A stretch of 64,000 bases of DNA from Clostridium algifaecis (GCF_017874415.1 NZ_JAGGLM010000009.1:1-64000), one strand, 5' to 3'. Numbered from the stretch's first letter, positions 1-8,556 are shown. A program made the numbers and translations. Notes: a model not told the origin generated them from the sequence alone.

Positions 1-44
1 GGTCTTCGGGCTTACCAGCCCTTTAAATAAGTGTAATTGGATAC

Positions 45-77
45 AATTCCAGTAAAAATACAATTTTTACTGGAATT
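45..77. repeat. Perfect 14-bp inverted repeat just upstream of gerKA
   Basis: Arms at 45-58 (AATTCCAGTAAAAA) and 64-77 are exact reverse complements around a 5-nt loop. There is no U-run after the second arm. It ends three bases before the gerKA ATG. It could be a weak terminator of the gene to the left or the scar of an inserted element. Which one cannot be told from this window. Confidence 0.6.
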
Positions 78-80
78 TAG

Positions 81-1520
81 ATGCGAAATCTCTGTGAATT
101 TAGTGCAATGCTTGTATATTTAAATAATATGATAGAAACAAACCTTATTGAAACATCCGTTATTCAAAAATTGACAAATAAATGTGAAGAATATACCTAT
201 TATCCTGGAACTAAGAAATATTCTAAATATTTATTTGGAATAAGGGATGAGGACATATATAGAAGTATGGGTAATATTGTTGATTCAATATTAAGTGGAA
301 AACTTATTCTATTTATAGATGGATTAAATGAAGCAATGGTAATTAATATTAATAAGCCTCCAGCTAGAAATATAGAAGAACCCAAAGTAGAGACCATAAT
401 TCGTGGACCAAGAGAGGGATTTACAGAATCTATAGGTGTCAACATGACTCTCATAAGGAAAAAAATCAAAAGTACAAATCTTAAAATGGAATCCTTCAAA
501 ATAGGAAGGGAAACAAGAACAGATATTGTCATTACTTATCTTTCTAATATAGCAAATCCTAAAATAATAAATGAAGTAAAAGAAAGATTAAATAAAATTG
601 ATATAGATGCAGTAATTGGTGCTAACTATATAAAAGAATATTTGATTGATGATCCTATAAGCAGCTTTCCCACCATGTTTTCTACAGAAAGGCCGGATGT
701 AGCGGCCTCTAAAATATTAGACGGTCGTATTTGCATTCTTGTAGATGGAACGCCTTTGGCTATAACCGTACCATCTCTTTTTCCAGAATTTTTAATAAGT
801 AATGAAGATTATTATCTAAGATTTATTCCAGGTACTATTAATCGCTGGATTAGATATTTATCTTTTGTATTCACACTTACTTTACCAGGATTTTATTTGG
901 CAATAACAACATTCCATCAGGAAGTTATTCCAACCCCATTACTTATTACTTTTATAAAAGCACGTTCTAGAGTACCATATTCAGCATTGTTTGAATGTAT
1001 TCTAATGTTATTAATGTATGAAATATTAAGGGAGGCAGGTATTAGAATGCCAAGAACTGTAGGTCAGGCAATGAGTGTAGTAGGTGCTTTAGTATTAGGC
1101 CAGGCTGCCGTGGAAGCAGGTATTGTAAGCGTTCCTATGGTAATTGTAATATCTGTAACTGCTATAAGTTCCTTTGCCATACCCTCCATAGAAATGTATG
1201 AAGCAGTCATATTACCTAGATTTATATTTACATTACTTGGAGGATTCTTCGGATTGTTAGGTTTAATCTGCGGCATAATAATACTATTTATGAGTCTTAT
1301 ATCCAAGCGTTCTTTTGGAGTTCCATATATGGCACCTCTTGCACCATTTATAGGAGAAGATTTTCCAGATTTGATCATAAGGCGTCCCATTTGGTTTAAA
1401 TTTAAGAGACCTCATTTTATAACAGGAAAACCTTCTTTTAAAAGAAAGCCAAAGTCACATATAAAGTCAATAAAAGAAGAACAATCAAAAGCTATTAAGG
1501 AAAAGGAAAACAAGGAGTAG
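81..1520 (+). CDS. gerKA: Spore germination receptor subunit GerKA (GerA family), apparently 5'-truncated
   Basis: This is the A subunit of a nutrient germinant receptor in the inner spore membrane, acting with the C and B subunits that follow. A soluble N-terminal half is followed by about five membrane segments from residue ~255 (RWIRYLSFVFTLTLPGF) and a basic cytoplasmic tail. Conserved GerA stretches such as SSFPTMFSTERPD and RSRVPYSALFE are present. It has 479 residues. Family members normally begin about 50 residues earlier, but an in-frame TAG at 78-80 closes the frame directly before the ATG and no ribosome-binding site is visible. It is therefore either a shortened protein or a 5'-truncated pseudogene. 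The family is certain; functionality is not. Confidence 0.85.
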   Translation: MRNLCEFSAMLVYLNNMIETNLIETSVIQKLTNKCEEYTYYPGTKKYSKYLFGIRDEDIYRSMGNIVDSILSGKLILFIDGLNEAMVININKPPARNIEEPKVETIIRGPREGFTESIGVNMTLIRKKIKSTNLKMESFKIGRETRTDIVITYLSNIANPKIINEVKERLNKIDIDAVIGANYIKEYLIDDPISSFPTMFSTERPDVAASKILDGRICILVDGTPLAITVPSLFPEFLISNEDYYLRFIPGTINRWIRYLSFVFTLTLPGFYLAITTFHQEVIPTPLLITFIKARSRVPYSALFECILMLLMYEILREAGIRMPRTVGQAMSVVGALVLGQAAVEAGIVSVPMVIVISVTAISSFAIPSIEMYEAVILPRFIFTLLGGFFGLLGLICGIIILFMSLISKRSFGVPYMAPLAPFIGEDFPDLIIRRPIWFKFKRPHFITGKPSFKRKPKSHIKSIKEEQSKAIKEKENKE

Positions 1521-1523
1521 CTT

Positions 1524-2687
1524 ATGAAAAAAATTATTTGCATTTTAATTTCAATTATAATTTCACTTTCCTTTACAGGCTGCAGAGGTTCAAAACAGGA
1601 GGTCGAAAAATTAGCAGTAGTAATGGCAATTGGTTTTGATCTTACACCTGAAAATAAATATTTAGTAACAGTACAAATACTTAACGCCCAGAAGGAATCA
1701 TCAAAAGGTGACCAGGGAAGTTCTTCACCACAGGTTATGATTTTTAGTTCTGAGGGGTACACTCCTTATGATGCCATAAGCAATCTATCTACAAAGTACG
1801 GCAGAGATCTATATTTTGGTCACAGTCAATATATTGTTATAGGCAAGCACCTGGCTGAATCTGGTTTGTCCTTGTTTATTGATTCTGCATTAAGAAGCCA
1901 TCAAACAAGAGCAGGCGATATTTTGCTCCTGGCAAAAGATAAAGCTTCAGAAGTAGTAGCATTTAAACCTATTGACGAAACAATTCCTTCTAATTCAGTA
2001 AAGAATTTAACAAAGCTCCAATCATTTAAAGGATATTCTCCTATAATTTCCAGATTAGATTTTGCTAATGCCCTGTACAGCAAGACATCATCTCCTATTA
2101 TGGGTGTAATTGATATAAATCAAAGCAGTAACATAAGTCCAACATTGAAACTGGATGGTACCGGAGTGTTTAGAAAGGATAAACTTATTGGACATTTAAA
2201 TATTAAGGAAACACGGGGGATGCAGTGGATAAAAGGCAAGGTTAAAAATGGAACTATAACAACATCTTTGCCAAATGGCAAGAAGATAACGTTTTATATA
2301 CTAGGTGCAACTAGTAAAGTAAAATCTATAATAGAAAATAATAATATAATAATTAAAGTAAATATAAAATCACAATCAAGTATATTAGAGCTTGATGATA
2401 AACTAGACACTATGAAACATCCAAAAATAATGGATGATCTAGGCAAGTTACAGAGTGAAGCTATAGAAAGAGAAGTTAATCTAGCTTTAAATGCATCACA
2501 GAAAAAATTTGATGCAGATATATTTGACTTTGGCAGCTTAATACATAGAGATTACCCTAAAGAATGGAAATCATTAGAAGGCAATTGGAATAACATTTTT
2601 CCACATATAAAAGTAGAAGTTACTGTGACCTCTAATTTAAAAAATCCAGGTACAATTTCTAAGTCCATAGATAGCAGCATAAAATAA
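1524..2687 (+). CDS. gerKC: Spore germination lipoprotein GerKC (GerAC family)
   Basis: This is the lipoprotein subunit of the germinant receptor, anchored on the outer face of the inner spore membrane. The N-terminus is a lipoprotein signal peptide: a basic start, a hydrophobic run, and the lipobox SFTGC with the acylated Cys at residue 20. The body keeps the Ger(x)C pattern (EKLAVVMAIGFDLTPENKY near the start, GHSQYIVIGKHLAESGL in the middle). Its 387 residues are normal for the family. The start lies three bases after the gerKA stop, so it is translationally linked to gerKA. The operon order is A-C-B. Confidence 0.93.
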   Translation: MKKIICILISIIISLSFTGCRGSKQEVEKLAVVMAIGFDLTPENKYLVTVQILNAQKESSKGDQGSSSPQVMIFSSEGYTPYDAISNLSTKYGRDLYFGHSQYIVIGKHLAESGLSLFIDSALRSHQTRAGDILLLAKDKASEVVAFKPIDETIPSNSVKNLTKLQSFKGYSPIISRLDFANALYSKTSSPIMGVIDINQSSNISPTLKLDGTGVFRKDKLIGHLNIKETRGMQWIKGKVKNGTITTSLPNGKKITFYILGATSKVKSIIENNNIIIKVNIKSQSSILELDDKLDTMKHPKIMDDLGKLQSEAIEREVNLALNASQKKFDADIFDFGSLIHRDYPKEWKSLEGNWNNIFPHIKVEVTVTSNLKNPGTISKSIDSSIK

Positions 2688-2706
2688 TTTTACAAGAGGT
2701 AGTATT

Positions 2707-3822
2707 ATGAAAACAAAAATATCAGCTTATCAACTATTTTCTAGTATTGTTTTAGTACCTTATGGCAGCGCATTGCTTTTTTTTATAATTCCAAATGCAA
2801 AACAAGATGCATGGTTATCAATGCTTATTTATATGTTTCCTGCAATTATACTACAGATTGTATATACCTATCTCTGGAGTAAATATCCTGATGATACTAT
2901 CGTTACATATATGCCTAAGATTTTTGGAAAAATCATTGGAACTATTTTAAGTATATTGTATACAATTTTTTTTACATATGAAGCGGCAAGAGTACTGAGA
3001 GATATTGCTTCTCTTATAACAATTAATACAATGCCTAAAATGCCACTTAGTCTAACTACAGTACTTATAGTATCAACAGTTGTATGCAGTGTCCATACAG
3101 GTATAGAAAATCTTTGCAGGGCAGCACAGGTAATATTACCTATTCTAGTATTTTTCTTTATATTAGAATGGATATTTTTATTTACAACACCTAATGCTTT
3201 AAAATTTTATAATTTAAAACCTGTCCTTGAAAACGGAATACTACCTGTTATAAAAGAAGGCTGGAAGCTCATAACTTTTCCATATGGTGAGACTATATTA
3301 CTAACTATGTTATATCCATCTGTAGTTGAAAAGTCAAAGGTAAGAAAAGCTGCAATACTAGCTGTTATTTTTCAAGGAATAATCCTAACTCTAACCTCTA
3401 TAATGTTTATATCCGTACTTGGTGCAGACTTTGCGGGCACTTCACTTTTTCCACTGCTGCGAACCGTACGTTTAATGCATATAGGTGAATCCTTCGATAG
3501 GGTAGATGTATTTTTAATACTTATTATGGTAGTGGGTGGTTTTATCAAAATAAGTCTGTTTACCTATGGTGGAATGCTGGGTACTGCACAGCTTTTAAAA
3601 TTAAAAGATACAAAACATTTAGCTGTACCTTTCAGTGTAGTAATTTTAATAACATCACTGCTTATAGCTAAAAATTATACACAACATATATACATAGGTC
3701 AGGTAATAACACTATTATATGTTCATCTTCCATTAGCAATTTTTATACCTATTATTGCGTTATTACTTCAATGGATAAAAGATTTAGTTAAAAATAAAAA
3801 GAGTTGTGAAAAAAATCTGTGA
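2707..3822 (+). CDS. gerKB: Spore germination permease GerKB (GerAB family)
   Basis: This is the integral membrane subunit of the germinant receptor, an APC-superfamily permease-like protein thought to bind the germinant. About ten hydrophobic segments cover its 371 residues, beginning with QLFSSIVLVPYGSALLFF, and it ends in a short Lys-rich tail. The start at 2707 follows an AAGAGGT ribosome-binding site, 19 bases after the gerKC stop. It completes the gerKA-C-B operon. No terminator with a clear U-run follows it. Confidence 0.93.
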   Translation: MKTKISAYQLFSSIVLVPYGSALLFFIIPNAKQDAWLSMLIYMFPAIILQIVYTYLWSKYPDDTIVTYMPKIFGKIIGTILSILYTIFFTYEAARVLRDIASLITINTMPKMPLSLTTVLIVSTVVCSVHTGIENLCRAAQVILPILVFFFILEWIFLFTTPNALKFYNLKPVLENGILPVIKEGWKLITFPYGETILLTMLYPSVVEKSKVRKAAILAVIFQGIILTLTSIMFISVLGADFAGTSLFPLLRTVRLMHIGESFDRVDVFLILIMVVGGFIKISLFTYGGMLGTAQLLKLKDTKHLAVPFSVVILITSLLIAKNYTQHIYIGQVITLLYVHLPLAIFIPIIALLLQWIKDLVKNKKSCEKNL

Positions 3823-3858
3823 TATGGACAAAATTAGAGTGCAATGTTATCATTAAAT

Positions 3859-3888
3859 TTGTTATACTTTATAAATTTTGTATATTAT
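3859..3888 (+). promoter_or_regulatory. Possible sigma-A promoter for map
   Basis: TTGTTA at 3859-3864 is followed after 18 bp by TATTAT at 3883-3888 in the AT-rich gap before the methionine aminopeptidase gene. The match is modest and the surrounding DNA is very AT-rich. Confidence 0.35.
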
Positions 3889-3953
3889 GATTTTAAAAAT
3901 ATCATAACTAAGAGAAGACTTATATAATAAATTTTAAGATAGAGGCGATAAAC

Positions 3954-4709
3954 TTGATAGATATAAAAACTAAGAAAGAGATAGGATATATGGCAGAAGC
4001 AGGTAAAATACTGGTTTCATGTCACAAGAAAGTTAGAGAACTTATAGAACCTGGTATAAGCACTATGGAAATAGATAGTGCTGTAGAAAAACACATGAGA
4101 GAATGTGGAGCAACGCCAGAACAGAAAGGATATGAAGGTTTTCCATATGCTACTTGTGCTTCTGTGAATGATGAAATATGTCATGGATTTCCAAACAAAA
4201 AGCCTTTAAAAGAAGGCGATATTGTAACTATTGATATGGTTGTAAATTTAAATGGATGGCTTGCAGATTCTGCATGGTCATATGCAGTTGGAAAAATATC
4301 AAAAGAGGCAGAGAATCTTATGAAAGTAACTAAGGAATGCCTTTATAGAGGTATAAAAAAGGCTGTTATAGGAAATAGAATAGGTGATATAGGCCATGAA
4401 ATTCAAAGCTATGCAGAACCACTTGGATATTCAGTGGTAAGGGATTATACAGGACATGGAATAGGCAAAGAAATGCATGATGATATAGCTGTACCGCATT
4501 ATGGAAAGCCAGGCAGAGGATTAAAGCTTAGAGATGGAATGGTAATTACAATAGAGCCGATGATAAATATAGGAGACTATAAAACTAAAGTGGACAGCAA
4601 TAACTGGACAGCACGTACTGTAGATGGAAGTCTTTCAGCTCAATATGAGCATACTCTTGCTATAACAGAAGATGGCCCTATTATACTTACAGATCAGGGT
4701 GATGAATAG
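3954..4709 (+). CDS. map: Methionine aminopeptidase, type I
   Basis: It removes the initiator methionine from new proteins in the cytoplasm using a dinuclear metal centre. All five metal ligands of the family are present: D94, D105, H168, E201 and E232, plus the substrate-site H77 (ICHGF). It has 251 residues, matching the usual length without an N-terminal zinc extension. The start is TTG at 3954, chosen because AGAGGCG lies six bases upstream and there is no earlier in-frame start with a better site. It sits alone between the ger operon and aspA, followed by its own terminator. Confidence 0.95.
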   Translation: MIDIKTKKEIGYMAEAGKILVSCHKKVRELIEPGISTMEIDSAVEKHMRECGATPEQKGYEGFPYATCASVNDEICHGFPNKKPLKEGDIVTIDMVVNLNGWLADSAWSYAVGKISKEAENLMKVTKECLYRGIKKAVIGNRIGDIGHEIQSYAEPLGYSVVRDYTGHGIGKEMHDDIAVPHYGKPGRGLKLRDGMVITIEPMINIGDYKTKVDSNNWTARTVDGSLSAQYEHTLAITEDGPIILTDQGDE

Positions 4710-4716
4710 ATCAATT

Positions 4717-4745
4717 AGGCACTCAATTTTGGGTGCTTTTGTTTT
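4717..4745 (+). terminator. Rho-independent terminator after map
   Basis: GCACTC at 4719-4724 pairs with GGGTGC at 4731-4736 across a 6-nt loop (one G-U pair) and runs into TTTTGTTTT. Confidence 0.8.
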
Positions 4746-4792
4746 ATATAAACATTGATGAATTAGATTAGAAATAGAAGGTGAGGTAAAAA

Positions 4793-6190
4793 TTGGATTT
4801 TAGGATAGAGAAAGATTTACTTGGAGAAAAGGAAATAGACAAATCAGCTTATTTTGGAATTAATACAAAAAGGGCTTTAGAGAACTTTGAACTCCCGGGA
4901 AAAATTGTAAACTTAAATTTGATTAGAGAAATTGCACTTATAAAGAAAGCTGCTGCCATGGTTAACAAAAATTTAAAAGAGCTGAATAAAGATAAGGCTG
5001 ATGCAATAATTAAAGCCAGCGATGAAATTATAGATGGAAAATTTGATGATGAGTTTAAATTGAGTGCATTTCAGGGTGGGGCTGGCACATCTACAAATAT
5101 GAACGTAAATGAGGTTATAGCTAATAGGGCTATAGAAATACTTGGAGGAGAAAAGGGAGATTATAATTTAGTACATCCATTAAATGATGTAAATATGTCA
5201 CAGTCAACTAATGATGTATATCCTACAGCTCTTAGAATTGCAGCTATACATCTTATAAGAAGGTTAAGTACGAGTCTAGCTGATTTGCAGGATGAACTTC
5301 AGATAAAGGAAAATGAATTTTCAGACATAATAAAGCTTGGAAGAACTGAACTTATGGATGCACTTCCTATGATGGCAGGTCAGGGTTTTGGAGCTTATGC
5401 AAAGGCGATATCAAGAGATAGGTGGAGAATCTATAAATCAGAGGAAAGACTTAGAGAGATTAATATAGGTGGCACAGCTATTGGAACAGGCCTCAATGCT
5501 ACGAATAGATTTGCATATGAAATAACCGACATAATTCAAAATTTAACCGGGCTTGGCATGGCAAGATCTGATTATCCTATGGATGGTACGGAAAACTGTG
5601 ATGTATTTGTAGAAGTTTCAGGACTTTTAAAGTCTTTAGCTTGTAATCTTCTGAAGATATCCAATGATTTAAGACTTCTAAATTCCGGACCAAAGGGAGG
5701 AATTGGAGAAATCATTCTTCCGGAAGTCCAGGCGGGATCTACTATTATGCCAGGAAAGGTTAACCCGGTTATAGCTGAAATGGTTGGACAGGTGAGCATG
5801 AAAGTGATTGCAAATGATACAGCTATTACAATGGCATGCAGTGCAGGACAGCTTGAATTAAATGCTTTTACTCCGCTTATTGCTGATTGTTTGCTCGAAT
5901 CACTGGAACTTTTGGATGGAGCTGTTATAATATTTAAAGAGAAATGCATTAAAGATATTAAAGTAAATGAGGAAAATTGCAGAAAAAACCTTGAAAGATC
6001 TACTGCTGCAGCGGCAGCTTTGGTTCATTATATAGGATATGACAGGGCGGGAAAAGTTGCAAAAATGGCATTAAAAGAAAATAAGACAATAAAAGAAGTT
6101 TTATACAAAGAAAAGATATTGTCAGAGGAGAAAATAGATAAGATAATAAATCCATATGAGCTTACTAAACCGGGAATACCTGGCAAATGA
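4793..6190 (+). CDS. aspA: Aspartate ammonia-lyase (fumarase/aspartase superfamily)
   Basis: It probably converts L-aspartate to fumarate and ammonia as a cytoplasmic homotetramer. The superfamily signature GSTIMPGKVNP is at residues 315-325 with the catalytic serine at 316, and the substrate-binding SQSTND loop is at 136-141. It has 465 residues, the usual length. The start is TTG at 4793 behind a GGTGAGG site. Its stop overlaps the region just ahead of hydF, so the two genes are surely co-transcribed. That pairing suggests, but does not prove, that the ammonia released serves the H-cluster dithiolate ligand. Class II fumarase is the main alternative, as the motifs are shared. Confidence 0.85.
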   Translation: MDFRIEKDLLGEKEIDKSAYFGINTKRALENFELPGKIVNLNLIREIALIKKAAAMVNKNLKELNKDKADAIIKASDEIIDGKFDDEFKLSAFQGGAGTSTNMNVNEVIANRAIEILGGEKGDYNLVHPLNDVNMSQSTNDVYPTALRIAAIHLIRRLSTSLADLQDELQIKENEFSDIIKLGRTELMDALPMMAGQGFGAYAKAISRDRWRIYKSEERLREINIGGTAIGTGLNATNRFAYEITDIIQNLTGLGMARSDYPMDGTENCDVFVEVSGLLKSLACNLLKISNDLRLLNSGPKGGIGEIILPEVQAGSTIMPGKVNPVIAEMVGQVSMKVIANDTAITMACSAGQLELNAFTPLIADCLLESLELLDGAVIIFKEKCIKDIKVNEENCRKNLERSTAAAAALVHYIGYDRAGKVAKMALKENKTIKEVLYKEKILSEEKIDKIINPYELTKPGIPGK

Positions 6191-6207
6191 TATTGGAGGG
6201 ATTACTC

Positions 6208-7446
6208 ATGAGTTTAAATGAAACACCGCGTTCTGTTAGAATACATATAGCTTTATTTGGCAGAAGAAATGCTGGAAAATCAAGTATCATAAATACAATG
6301 ACAGGTCAGGAGATAGCTATTGTATCTGATGTAGAAGGTACTACGACAGATCCTGTTTATAAATCTATAGAAATTCTTCCTATAGGGCCCTGTGTCATAA
6401 TAGATACTGCAGGACTTGATGATGAGGGCAAGTTAGGAGAACTTAGGAAAGAGAAGACCTTAAAGGTTTTAAATGAAACGGATATATCGATAATTGTGAT
6501 AGATGCGTCTATTGGGATTACAGAATACGATAGATATATAATAAAACAAATAAAAGATAAGAAAATTCCTATTATAGGTGTATTGAACAAAATTGATGAA
6601 TCAGATGTAAGCGATGATGATGCAAAAAAATTACAGAATGAGTTTAATATAAATTTTGTGAAAGTTTCAGCGGTTACGGGAAAGGGAATAAACGAATTAA
6701 AAAATGAGATTATAAATATAATGCCCAAAAGTGAAGACAAATTTAAAATAATTGGAGATTTAATAAATCCAGGTGATTTTGTAGTGCTTGTTACACCTAT
6801 AGACAAGGCAGCTCCTAAAGGAAGACTTATACTTCCACAGCAGCAGACAATAAGAGATACTCTCGAAAGTGATGCTGTTGCTGTTGTAACCAAGGAATAT
6901 GAACTTAGAGAAACTTTGGATAATCTTAAGAAGAAGCCTAGAATAGTGATTACTGATTCTCAGGCATTTTTAAAGGTTGCCGCAGACACACCTAAGGATG
7001 TTTTAATGACATCATTTTCTATATTATTTGCAAGATGCAAAGGTGATTTATTGGAACTTATAAAAGGTGTCAAGGCTGTAGAAAGGTTAAAGGATGGAGA
7101 CAAGGTATTGATAGCAGAAGGATGTACACATCATAGACAATCTGATGACATAGGAAAAGTAAAAATACCTAGGTGGATAAGGCAGATAACAGGCAAAAAG
7201 ATAGATTTTGAATATTCATCGGGTGTATCATTTACAGATGATGTAAAAAAATACTCGCTTATAGTTCACTGTGGCGCATGTATGCTGAATAGGAAAGCTA
7301 TGCTGTACAGAATTGATTCTGCAAAAAAGTTCAATGTACCTATAGTAAACTATGGAATACTTATTGCATATGTGCATGGAATACTTGATAGAGCTCTTGA
7401 ACCATTTCCACTTGCCAGGATGATATGGAAAGAAGAAAATTTATAA
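6208..7446 (+). CDS. hydF: [FeFe]-hydrogenase H-cluster maturation GTPase HydF
   Basis: HydF is the scaffold GTPase on which the 2Fe subcluster of [FeFe]-hydrogenase is assembled before transfer to HydA. The GTPase motifs are G1 GRRNAGKSS at 18-26, G3 DTAG at 66-69 and G4 NKID at 127-130. The C-terminal FeS site is C306-T-H308 and H354-C-x-x-C358, the CxH...HCxxC pattern typical of HydF. I chose the ATG at 6208 (412 residues) over an ATG at 6187 because TTGGAGGG lies just before it. It follows aspA. hydE and hydG are not in this window. Confidence 0.95.
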   Translation: MSLNETPRSVRIHIALFGRRNAGKSSIINTMTGQEIAIVSDVEGTTTDPVYKSIEILPIGPCVIIDTAGLDDEGKLGELRKEKTLKVLNETDISIIVIDASIGITEYDRYIIKQIKDKKIPIIGVLNKIDESDVSDDDAKKLQNEFNINFVKVSAVTGKGINELKNEIINIMPKSEDKFKIIGDLINPGDFVVLVTPIDKAAPKGRLILPQQQTIRDTLESDAVAVVTKEYELRETLDNLKKKPRIVITDSQAFLKVAADTPKDVLMTSFSILFARCKGDLLELIKGVKAVERLKDGDKVLIAEGCTHHRQSDDIGKVKIPRWIRQITGKKIDFEYSSGVSFTDDVKKYSLIVHCGACMLNRKAMLYRIDSAKKFNVPIVNYGILIAYVHGILDRALEPFPLARMIWKEENL

Positions 7447-7456
7447 AATTTTTAGC

Positions 7457-7485
7457 TTGACTAGTGCTATTTTCTGTATTATAAT
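7457..7485 (+). promoter_or_regulatory. Sigma-A promoter of tRNA-Trp
   Basis: TTGACT at 7457-7462, a 17-bp spacer, and a perfect TATAAT at 7480-7485, about 48 bases before the tRNA. Confidence 0.8.
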
Positions 7486-7533
7486 ATCTCTTGTCGGCAA
7501 TGGCTATTGTTAATAGTTAAAGCTTGATAATAT

Positions 7534-7609
7534 AGGGGTATAGCTCAATTGGTAGAGTAGTGGTCTCCAAAACCATTGGTTGAGGGTTCGAAGCCTTCTA
7601 CCCCTGCCA
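7534..7609 (+). tRNA. trnW: tRNA-Trp (anticodon CCA)
   Basis: The acceptor stem 7534-7540 (AGGGGTA) pairs with 7599-7605, and CCA is encoded at 7607-7609. The anticodon loop 7565-7571 carries CCA at 7567-7569, closed by a 5-bp stem. The T-arm GGTTCGA is present. Total length is 76 nt. An integrase remnant pointing at its 3' end shows that the gene has served as an insertion site. Confidence 0.97.
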
Positions 7610-7623
7610 AAAATGTTGAAACT

Positions 7624-7660
7624 AAAGGGTTTGCAAAAATGCAGATCCTTTTTTATTTTG
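7624..7660 (+). terminator. Terminator of tRNA-Trp
   Basis: AAAGGGTTTGCA at 7624-7635 pairs with TGCAGATCCTTT at 7640-7651 (12 bp with two G-U pairs), followed by a T-rich tract. Confidence 0.75.
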
Positions 7661-7694
7661 TTTTTCCATCCATAGTTTTTAATAAGCCTTTATT

Positions 7695-7850
7695 TTAATT
7701 GAATAGATCATTTAATTTATCTACTGCTTTTATTTTTTGTTCAGGCATAACATGAGTGTAAATATTAGCCGTAGTAGAAATATCTGCATGACCTAAAAGT
7801 AACTGAACTGTTTTTAACGGAACACTTCTTTCAAATAGTAATGATGTAAT
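7695..7850 (-). pseudogene. C-terminal remnant of a tyrosine recombinase (phage-type integrase)
   Basis: On the minus strand about 52 codons read ITSLLFERSVPLKTVQLLLG, then HADISTTANIYTHVMPEQ, up to a TAA at 7695-7697. This is the end of a phage-type integrase, keeping only the penultimate catalytic His (LLGH) and the nucleophilic Tyr (IYTH). A stop (TAA, 7851-7853) lies just upstream in frame, and the Arg and first catalytic boxes are gone, so it cannot be active. It converges on tRNA-Trp, the normal position of an integrase whose element used that tRNA as attachment site. Confidence 0.85.
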
Positions 7851-7854
7851 TTAG

Positions 7855-7883
7855 TTAACAGTTGTAAATTTTTATGGCATAAT
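7855..7883 (+). promoter_or_regulatory. Possible promoter of the DUF1648 pseudogene
   Basis: TTAACA at 7855-7860, a 17-bp spacer, and CATAAT at 7878-7883, about 29 bases before the GTG start. Confidence 0.5.
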
Positions 7884-7911
7884 AATAAACGGAAAATTAG
7901 GAGGACAAAGA

Positions 7912-8413
7912 GTGGAAAAAAGACCTAAAATTAAAATTCGTTATTCGATTTACGAAATAATAATAGATCTTATTAGTATTGCGGCAATAATAATAAATGT
8001 TTATTTATTATTAAAATACTATAAAGCACTTCAAAGCACTTCCAAATGTTATACCAACACATTTTAGTGGTGCAGGTGCACCTGATGGATATGGTAGTAA
8101 AAACTCTATACTCATACTTGCTGGTATAAATTTTATAATGTATATTTTTTTAACTACTTTAAGTAGATTTCCACGTATATATAATTATCTGAAACCAATA
8201 ACTAAAGAAAATGCAGAATATCAGTACAAATGTGCTAGACAATTGATTATTATAATTAAAGCAGAATTTGCAATAATTTTTACCTATGTTGGATGGAACA
8301 GTATAAAAGTTGCTTTAGAAAAAGTTAGTGGTTTAGGTATATGGTTTCTTCCAATTATTTTAGTAGTTATTTTTGGTACACTTGCAATATATATTAGAAA
8401 ATGTTTAAAATAG
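7912..8413 (+). pseudogene. DUF1648 membrane protein gene, frameshifted by a 10-bp tandem duplication
   Basis: Translation from GTG 7912 (AGGAGG at 7899-7904) gives an N-terminal membrane segment and then reaches a stop after KCYTNTF. Just before that, AAAGCACTTC is present twice in tandem (8023-8032 and 8033-8042). Removing one copy restores ...YYKALPNVIPTHF followed by SGAGAPDGYGSKNS, the LPxxIPtHF...GxpDgygsK signature of DUF1648 proteins, and the frame then runs through three more membrane segments to 8413. The downstream part (from ATG 8138) is open but lacks the signature. The DUF1648 role is unknown. Related proteins include the SdpI-type immunity factors. Confidence 0.8.
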
Positions 8414-8415
8414 TT

Positions 8416-8444
8416 TTGACACAATATTCTTTTATTGTTAATTA
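8416..8444 (+). promoter_or_regulatory. Promoter of the leader peptide and MBL-fold gene
   Basis: A perfect TTGACA at 8416-8421, 17 bp, then TAATTA at 8439-8444. A 7-bp dyad (ATTTGTA 8451-8457, TACAAAT 8463-8469) lies at the expected start of transcription and could be an operator. Confidence 0.55.
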
Positions 8445-8499
8445 AAAATCATTTGTACAGCATACAAATAAAATAGTAATTTGTAGAGAAGGTGAAGTC

Positions 8500-8556
8500 A
8501 TGAAGATATTTTTACGTATGCATCCAAGAAATCGCTTATCCTCTGTACAACTATAA
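8500..8556 (+). CDS. Short leader peptide upstream of the MBL-fold hydrolase
   Basis: This is an 18-codon open frame beginning ATG AAG ATA with a GAAGGTGA ribosome-binding site five bases before it, and ending in TAA at 8554-8556. The peptide contains the sequence PRNRL. R-x-R is the kind of motif at which macrolide-bound ribosomes are known to stall. Its last codons form the 5' arm (8540-8549) of a hairpin whose 3' arm overlaps the ribosome-binding site of the next gene. This is the geometry of erm and cat translational attenuators. Its role is inferred from that geometry, not shown. Confidence 0.6.
   Translation: MKIFLRMHPRNRLSSVQL

Noticed and set aside
1-30. C-terminal end of an upstream gene (frames reading GLRAYQPFK or VFGLTSPLNK)
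   Set aside because: Both short frames end in stops, but with so few residues and no left-hand sequence neither can be supported.
5572-5949. Long open frame on the minus strand inside aspA
   Set aside because: It is a shadow of the aspA coding sequence, with no RBS and a composition forced by the other strand. The same holds for the many minus-strand frames inside hom, polA, pbp2 and holA.
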